DNA from: UBA6022 sp038319685
GTDB lineage: Bacteria; Patescibacteriota; Saccharimonadia; Saccharimonadales; Saccharimonadaceae
DNA length: 64,000 nt
Reading direction: 5' to 3'
Assembly (NCBI GenBank): GCA_038319685.1
Contig: JBBQDN010000004.1
Coordinates: 1-64,000 of the forward strand
Below the pieces are notes generated by a model. It saw only the letters and a list, made by a program, of their open reading frames with translations. It did no database searches and was not told where the DNA came from. Below, piece by piece: positions 59,061-64,000 of the stretch (positions are counted from its first letter, which is position 1; the number at the start of each line of letters is the position of its first letter). Both the position numbers and the translations under genes were made by a program.

Positions 59061-59546
59061 ATGGGCTTTAGCACAGGCGGAGGTGGGGGAATTGCAAATG
59101 CATCAGACGTCGCAATAATTTCTGCAGCAACTAATGATTTTTTGGCATATGATGGTACCGTCGCTAAATGGCGCGATACAACGCTTACCGGTATAAGTGC
59201 CCTCGCTACTGGCGGTGGCGTCGAAACCGTTTCAGCACTCGGCAACAAACCGACGACAGCAACCGTAAACCTCGCAGTAGCAAACGTTTTTAGCGTGACG
59301 CTCACCGGTAATGTCACGTTTACCTTCAGTGGCGCAACCGCTGGGGCTGCGTGTTCGTTCGGGCTCTACGTCAGCCAAGACGCAACTGGTAGCCGAACAA
59401 TCACTTGGCCAGCAAGTGTCAAGTGGTCTGGTGGCACCGCACCAACACTCACGACGACCGGTTCTGCCCTCGATATTCTCGTATTTGAAACGATCAACGG
59501 TGGCACAACATGGTACGGTTCTTTGGTAGGTACTAACTTCTCATAG
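59061..59546 (+). CDS. glycine-rich phage tail-fibre-like protein
   Basis: A 161-residue protein that starts MGFSTGGGGGIANASDV; AAAGGAG stands at 59044-59050. It continues with many Thr, Ala and Gly and repeats of LTGN/TGS pattern, and ends FETINGGTTWYGSLVGTNFS, a motif seen in phage and prophage tail-fibre and minor structural proteins. There is no signal peptide. The gene stands alone: its own promoter region and a bidirectional terminator. I cannot tell whether it is phage-derived or a host gene with this fold. Confidence 0.6.
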   Translation: MGFSTGGGGGIANASDVAIISAATNDFLAYDGTVAKWRDTTLTGISALATGGGVETVSALGNKPTTATVNLAVANVFSVTLTGNVTFTFSGATAGAACSFGLYVSQDATGSRTITWPASVKWSGGTAPTLTTTGSALDILVFETINGGTTWYGSLVGTNFS

Positions 59547-59606
59547 ACATATGAGTCAGTTTGGTCGACGGATGAAATTGCGACAATAAACCAACAATTA
59601 GAACAT

Positions 59607-59636
59607 AAAAAGACCTCGCCGTAACGAGGTCTTTTT
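59607..59636. terminator. bidirectional terminator
   Basis: AAAAAGACCTCG, a 6-base loop, then CGAGGTCTTTTT: shared by the tail-fibre-like gene and RNase J. Confidence 0.9.
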
Positions 59637-59647
59637 ATATGCGCGGT

Positions 59648-61819
59648 TTAGTATGCGCGGTTTTCCGGACGAGCCAGTGGCTCGATTGCTTCGGTATCAG
59701 GCACCTGTCGCTCTGGGAACGTTCGCGCCGCTGGACGCGGTTCATTCGCTGGGTTTTCAACACGATAGCTATCGCCTACGCGGCCACCCTGACCTTGCCC
59801 GCGATTTTCCTGACCTTGAGGACGGTTCTGACCACCACCTCCACCGCTGCCACCGATTTCGTTAATCACCGGAATAACGATTGGCGTACGACGAGTTTGA
59901 TCATACAGAATGTGGGTAATTTCGTCCTTAAGTTCTTTTTTCAGAACATCCATGTCAAATCGTTTACCACCAATACGTGATACTTTTTGTTTGAGGTACT
60001 GACGAATCATCCCCATTAATTCTTCACTGTCACGTAGATAGATAAATCCGCGTGAAATGATGTCAGGGCTAGTCATGAGTCGCCCGCTACCCCTAGCAAG
60101 TGTCAAAACAACGACGAACATACCTTCGGTTGCCATGTGAATACGGTCTTTAAGGACTACTTCACTAACGACAGCACCACTATCATCATACATGATACCG
60201 CCGACAGGAATCCTGCCATTTTTCTTGGCACCGTCCGGCGTAATTTCGATAACGTCACCAGCGTCACAGACAAAAATGTTGTCCCTAGGAATACCACACT
60301 CTTTTTCGGCGAGTTCGGCGTTGTGATGCAACATGTGGAATTCACCGTGAATTGGCAAATAATATCTTGGATTCAATGCATTGATCAGTTTCACGTGGTC
60401 ATCGTAATAACCATGTCCGCTCATGTGCAGTGGACCTATTCCAGTGAGGTGTGTTTTACCGTTCTGAATAACATCACTGCCTTCACGCATCAGACCATCG
60501 ACAGTACGAACGACATACTTTTCATTCCCAGGGATTGGGTTTGATGAAAATACGATAACGTCGCTATTTTTGATCTTGATAAATTTGTGCGATCCACTCG
60601 CCATGCGGTTGAGCACGGCGTTAAATTCACCCTGTGAACCAGTACACACAATCGTAACCTTGCCATCGGGCAGCTTGACGACGTCTTCCATTTTGACGAC
60701 GACGTCTTTGGGGATCTTAATAACACCAGCACGAAGCGCAACTTCGAGGTTCTGAATCATTGAATAACCGGCGAACGCAACTTTACGGTCGTGCTGTTTG
60801 GCTTCTTCCAAAATAACCTGCATACGGTGAATCTGTGACGAGAAACAACTTAGAATCAGGCGAGAATTTGGATATTTATCCATCACCTGCCCCATACTGT
60901 GCTGAACATCAAACTCGCCGTGTTCATGCGTGCCTTCTGATTCACAGTTAGTCGACTCGTTCATCAGCATCAAGATGCCTTCTTTGGTGGCAATTTCAGT
61001 CATGCGCTCGAGGTCAAATTTTTTGCCGTCAACCGGTGCTTCTTCAAAACGCCAGTCACCCGTGTCGATCAGCACACCCAGTGGCGTACGGATAACCACA
61101 GCGGTTGCATCAGGAATCGAGTGATTAACGCGAACAAGTTCGATATTGAAACTGTCGCCTAACTGAACGCGTTCGTGAATTTCAGGATCAAGTTCAGTGT
61201 AGTCTGGTTCGTAGCCAGTCGTTGCTTCTTCCATGGTACGTTTGACCATACCAAGGGTGAATTTGCTGCCATAGACTGGTGCTGGGATCTTGTCGATAAT
61301 GTGACGGAATGCACCGATGTGGTCCAGGTGTCCGTGAGTAAAGATAATACCGCGGATTTTGTGCTTGTTCTCTTCGAGATAGCTGACATCAGGAATGATG
61401 TAGTTGATACCTGGGTAATCGCTACCTGGGAACAAGAATCCCATGTCGATAACGATAATATCGTTATCGTATTCAATCGCCATACAGTTTTTGCCGATTC
61501 CCATTTCACCCAGTCCACCGATTGGCATGATTTTGAGTTTTGGTGCACCGTTGTCACGCGGTTTGCCTTTTTGGTCAGCCAGACTGAACTGACGTCCACC
61601 GTAGCCATTGTAGATTGATTTATTCACTGGCACATTTATCATGTGCTGGCTGGCGCGAAGGTTGACACTTTCGCTGGTGCGACGCTGCGCGCGGAACACC
61701 TCACCTTTGCGTGTGGTCGTACTGTTGAGTACGGTGTTGTTTGATTTTGGTCGCTGTTGTTGCTGTGGTCGTTTTGATTGGTCGTCGCCTTGGACGTTAC
61801 CTGTTCTACGTTGTCCCAT
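59648..61819 (-). CDS. rnj: ribonuclease J
   Basis: A 723-residue metallo-beta-lactamase/beta-CASP exo- and endoribonuclease. The catalytic HGHLDHIG is near residue 160, the beta-CASP part follows, and a long C-terminal domain ends in a Gly/Gln/Pro/Arg-rich tail. The first 95 residues are basic and Gln-rich, an extension not found in Bacillus RNase J1 (555 aa). It replaces RNase E functions in many bacteria, processing mRNA and rRNA 5' ends. A strong promoter gives a leader of about 115 nt. Confidence 0.92.
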   Translation of the reverse strand: MGQRRTGNVQGDDQSKRPQQQQRPKSNNTVLNSTTTRKGEVFRAQRRTSESVNLRASQHMINVPVNKSIYNGYGGRQFSLADQKGKPRDNGAPKLKIMPIGGLGEMGIGKNCMAIEYDNDIIVIDMGFLFPGSDYPGINYIIPDVSYLEENKHKIRGIIFTHGHLDHIGAFRHIIDKIPAPVYGSKFTLGMVKRTMEEATTGYEPDYTELDPEIHERVQLGDSFNIELVRVNHSIPDATAVVIRTPLGVLIDTGDWRFEEAPVDGKKFDLERMTEIATKEGILMLMNESTNCESEGTHEHGEFDVQHSMGQVMDKYPNSRLILSCFSSQIHRMQVILEEAKQHDRKVAFAGYSMIQNLEVALRAGVIKIPKDVVVKMEDVVKLPDGKVTIVCTGSQGEFNAVLNRMASGSHKFIKIKNSDVIVFSSNPIPGNEKYVVRTVDGLMREGSDVIQNGKTHLTGIGPLHMSGHGYYDDHVKLINALNPRYYLPIHGEFHMLHHNAELAEKECGIPRDNIFVCDAGDVIEITPDGAKKNGRIPVGGIMYDDSGAVVSEVVLKDRIHMATEGMFVVVLTLARGSGRLMTSPDIISRGFIYLRDSEELMGMIRQYLKQKVSRIGGKRFDMDVLKKELKDEITHILYDQTRRTPIVIPVINEIGGSGGGGGQNRPQGQENRGQGQGGRVGDSYRVENPANEPRPAARTFPERQVPDTEAIEPLARPENRAY

Positions 61820-61940
61820 GTGTATTGTTTAAAAACCTTTCTTTGGTTGTGTTAATACGTTAATTTCGAATATATAATTAAGTGTTGAGCGAGAAATAAC
61901 GGCAATATTTCGGAATGTTCTCTCTCGTCTAGTCCTACCT

Positions 61941-61969
61941 AGTATACCAAATAGGCAGGCCTACGGCAA
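61941..61969 (-). promoter_or_regulatory. RNase J promoter
   Basis: TTGCCG, a 17-nt spacer and TATACT, directly after the uracil-DNA glycosylase gene. The leader has about 115 nt, an unusual length here. Confidence 0.75.
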
Positions 61970-61971
61970 GT

Positions 61972-62544
61972 TTACAGCTTTTGAATGATCTCTGGTACCA
62001 GTAAAAAATCTTCGATCAGCGTCTGCCTGAGGCTGCCGTTATATAACGCGGCGGCCGGGTGATACAGTGGTACAATGGTCAGTTTGTCGTCACCGAATTG
62101 AATACGTTTGGCCTGACCATGGATCTGGCTGATCTTCATATCAGGCAAAAAATATTCCATACTGTGGCGACCGAGCGTGATGACGACCTTTGGCTGAATG
62201 ATTTGTAATTGTTTGAGAAGATATGGCCAAAATGCTTTCTTTTCCTCGGGCAACGGATCACGATTATTTGGCGGCCGATATTTGACGATGTTCGTAATAT
62301 AGACATCGGCGCGTTCCATCCCCGCCTGCGCCAGCATTTCATTCAGAAACTTGCCCGACGCTCCCACGAATGGAAGTCCCTGTTCGTCTTCGTTTTTACC
62401 TGGTGCTTCGCCAATAAAAACAATCTGCGCGTTCAAGTTCCCATCCCCTATAACAAGGTTCGTTGCCTGCGCCGCTAGGTCTGGACAGATGTTATTTTCC
62501 ACAATAGCGGCCCGCAGATGATCGATTTGAGCTTGCTTGTCCAT
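61972..62544 (-). CDS. family 4-type uracil-DNA glycosylase without Fe-S cysteines
   Basis: A 190-residue DNA repair enzyme that removes uracil. Motif A GEAPGKNEDEQGLPFVG (about 45-61), KYRPPNNRDP (88-97) and motif B LYHPAAALYNGS (near 165) match family 4. The Fe-S cluster cysteines are largely gone: of four expected, only Cys20 remains; the partners are Asn17, Tyr89 and Phe105. I start at the ATG at 62544; the frame extends 52 codons upstream into the next gene without similarity. TATACT lies 9 nt before this ATG. Confidence 0.87.
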   Translation of the reverse strand: MDKQAQIDHLRAAIVENNICPDLAAQATNLVIGDGNLNAQIVFIGEAPGKNEDEQGLPFVGASGKFLNEMLAQAGMERADVYITNIVKYRPPNNRDPLPEEKKAFWPYLLKQLQIIQPKVVITLGRHSMEYFLPDMKISQIHGQAKRIQFGDDKLTIVPLYHPAAALYNGSLRQTLIEDFLLVPEIIQKL

Positions 62545-62581
62545 ACTAGGACTAGTATACACCTGATGTCGTACGTGAGAT

Positions 62582-63460
62582 CTACACAGCTTGCTTGGTG
62601 ACCCAGTCGTAGGCCTTGTGAAGATTATGCCTACCAGGACGAGAACCGGGTGTCGCATGCGTACCAGGTACGGTAATGATTTCGACTTTTGAACCAGCAA
62701 GATTAGCAGTCAGTTCGTCGGCCGTAAACAGTGGATCATGTTTTCCGACAAATACACCGACTTTTTTTGTTTCGGCAAGTTCTTTTAACTCGTCAACGAG
62801 ATCAAAGGTCATCGCCGCATCAAAAGCAGGAAACAATGTTTTATCACGGAAAGAAGACAGGAAATATCCTATTACTTCACGCGTTGATCGCGCGTTCCCA
62901 ACATCAAATGGGTTGGCTCGCGTTGCGGCAAACGCTAAACGTTTTATGGCTTCGTGACGACGCTTCTGTGCCGTATCGCCCAACTGATCACGATTAAGGC
63001 CAAATGGCATAATAAGCCCGAGGTTACCGAACAACTCGGGGTTTTCGGTCATTGAACGAATCGCAGGCGCACCACCTTGCGAACGACCAATCACGGCCAT
63101 GGACGTCAGGTGTTGATCACGACGACGATGTTCATTAATCAGTCGCAGAGCTTCCCGAGCGACGACTTCTGGCACTTCAACCGAAATTCTCTCAAGGTTA
63201 AGCGGTGTCATTTCAAGCTGTCCTTGGAATGGCAGAATTGGACTGATGATATTTTCACCCAGGATACTTGGAGCAACCGATGCCGAATACGGACCCTCAC
63301 CAATACCGTTCAGGTTTAAAACCACGGACGCATCAGAACCCTGCTCGGGAATAGAGTGATACGTCGGAATATAAAAAGTTGTCGGGACGCTATTAATCGT
63401 CGTTTCCCAAGGAATATCAATGGTCGAAACAGGATGCTTTTCGTGTGTCTTACGCGTCAT
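62582..63460 (-). CDS. alpha/beta hydrolase-like protein
   Basis: A 292-residue protein with a nucleophile-elbow motif GRSQGG (near 144, GxSxG), a possible acid in FVGKHDPLFTADE (near 241) and a terminal histidine in PGTHATPGSR (near 266), the plan of serine esterases/lipases. No signal peptide. A promoter TTGTAA-17-TATAAT lies 11 nt upstream of the ATG. Substrate unknown; not in an obvious operon. Confidence 0.72.
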   Translation of the reverse strand: MTRKTHEKHPVSTIDIPWETTINSVPTTFYIPTYHSIPEQGSDASVVLNLNGIGEGPYSASVAPSILGENIISPILPFQGQLEMTPLNLERISVEVPEVVAREALRLINEHRRRDQHLTSMAVIGRSQGGAPAIRSMTENPELFGNLGLIMPFGLNRDQLGDTAQKRRHEAIKRLAFAATRANPFDVGNARSTREVIGYFLSSFRDKTLFPAFDAAMTFDLVDELKELAETKKVGVFVGKHDPLFTADELTANLAGSKVEIITVPGTHATPGSRPGRHNLHKAYDWVTKQAV

Positions 63461-63471
63461 AATGTTTATTA

Positions 63472-63500
63472 ATTATAGCATACTAGTGGTTATTTTACAA
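63472..63500 (-). promoter_or_regulatory. promoter of the hydrolase gene (short leader)
   Basis: TTGTAA, a 17-nt spacer and consensus TATAAT with TGC before it. Leader about 4 nt. Confidence 0.75.
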
Positions 63501-63572
63501 TAGCGCTCAGAGATACCCGGTGGACTAGGTTGAGCTTGTTTGTCTGCACCTGTTCTAGCCAACGAAAAAGCA

Positions 63573-63779
63573 CTACGTCATCAGTGATTCGGCTTTAACG
63601 TGCTTTTCTGTACCGTCAGGCAGTCGGTAGACAACCCACGGGGTCTTGTCGGCATTGCGTGCGTTATATGTATCGACAACTACAGCGGTCCGACCATTAA
63701 TGCTGATGTGTTAATCAACTTCAAAAGGATTCGTACCAACTTCGACAGTATCGCCAGAGTCCACTGCTGTATCACCCAC
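63573..63779 (-). pseudogene. small protein gene with an in-frame TAA
   Basis: A GTG start with a GGGGGAG site 8 nt upstream opens a frame encoding VGDTAVDSGDTVEVGTNPFE. After 22 codons a TAA (63711-63713) interrupts it, and the same frame then goes on for 45 codons (HISINGRTAVVVDTYNARNA ... ending KAESLMT). Both halves look like one beta-rich, KOW/SH3-like small protein. A mutation, a sequencing error, or two separate peptides are possible. No such family is recognised. Confidence 0.5.
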
Positions 63780-63844
63780 ATGTCAGGCTCCCCCTATACT
63801 GGACACACAGTCTCTTCCGGAATTGGCTCATTTGGTAACATAAA

Positions 63845-63870
63845 GTAAGCAGCGCGTCAGCGCTGCTTAC
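63845..63870. repeat. perfect 11-bp hairpin upstream of the transposase-like gene
   Basis: GTAAGCAGCGC, a 4-base loop (GTCA), then GCGCTGCTTAC. No T-run follows. Could be the end of a mobile element or a structure in its mRNA leader. Confidence 0.6.
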
Positions 63871-63896
63871 GAAAGGACTTTTAACTATGCCGACAG

Positions 63897-64000
63897 GAAA
63901 ACCAACCGATCCAAAACTAAAGAGTGAGATCATCGCTAAGATTCGAGACGGTGGCATGAGTGTCACCGACGCCAGCGCAACATATGGCTTCAGCAGCAAG
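63897..64000 (+). CDS. helix-turn-helix transposase-like protein (OrfA type), 5' part
   Basis: The first 34 codons of a gene that leaves the window. The product begins MPTGKPTDPKLKSEIIAKIR and continues with DGGMSVTDASATYGFSSK, a helix-turn-helix of the kind found at the N-terminus of IS3-family OrfA and related transposase proteins. AAAGGA stands 8-9 nt upstream. The hairpin just before it may belong to the element. The call rests on a short stretch. Confidence 0.55.

Overview
The window comes from a member of Candidatus Saccharibacteria (TM7), a candidate-phylum (CPR) bacterium. The partial 16S rRNA gene at the left edge has TM7-type sequence, for example GCGTAAAGAGTTGCGTAGG after the 530 loop. 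Genes end on TGA as well as TAA and TAG, with no sign that UGA is recoded. The gene content also fits CPR: a type IV pilus locus, LPxTG-type surface proteins, short operons, no biosynthetic pathways, and many 'conserved in CPR' proteins.

Layout. 1-5.9 kb (minus): 16S 5' half with tandem promoters, then gyrB-gyrA-divergent PAP2. 6-8.2 kb (plus): an LPHTG wall protein and a small membrane protein. 8.3-12.1 kb (minus): a VirD4/TraG-like ATPase with two small partners. 12.1-14.0 kb: an almost protein-free RNA region holding a candidate ~355-nt structured RNA, an AT-rich stretch with a 22-bp palindrome, a short RNA with its own promoter and terminator, and tmRNA with a long (30-residue) tag. 14.0-17.1 kb: comM, infC-rpmI-rplT (infC starts on AUC) and RNase P RNA facing them. 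17.1-25.2 kb: a Nudix-RNase H fusion behind tRNA-Pro, a candidate 6S-like RNA, site-2 protease, rpmB, and a thrS-nucleotidase-ATL-miaA operon behind a T-box leader. 25.2-33.8 kb: PAP2 phosphatase, a tiny leaderless gene beside a perfect inverted repeat, nrdR, a glycosyltransferase, four tRNAs (Val, Thr, Asp, Arg), SOD, a foldase, ndk, uppP and a Xer recombinase. 33.8-48.2 kb (minus): a complete type IV pilus locus (pilM-N-O, pilB, pilT, pilC, pilA, pilD and four minor prepilin-like genes), preceded by a large exported protein. 48.3-51.7 kb: ychF, then a GC-rich sortase plus Thr-rich surface-protein cassette that looks acquired. 51.8-64 kb: tlyA, a beta-lactamase-fold protein, efp, an inserted S23/IVS four-helix-bundle gene, rpsR-ssb-rpsF, ftsK, a glycine-rich tail-fibre-like protein, RNase J, a uracil-DNA glycosylase lacking its Fe-S ligands, a hydrolase, a small broken gene and the start of a transposase-like gene.

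How the parts work together. Three themes stand out. First, the cell surface: pilus, sortase, wall-anchored proteins, PAP2/UppP lipid-carrier recycling and a GT2 enzyme, as expected for an epibiont living on a host bacterium. Second, translation and RNA: ribosomal proteins, EF-P, tmRNA, RNase P, RNase J, MiaA and a T-box reading tRNA-Thr. Third, an economical 5'-end style: several genes have a good -10 box only 6-11 nt before the start codon (leaderless or nearly so), and three minus-strand tRNAs sit 14-22 nt upstream of a protein gene. All functional assignments are by sequence reading alone; no database search was run.
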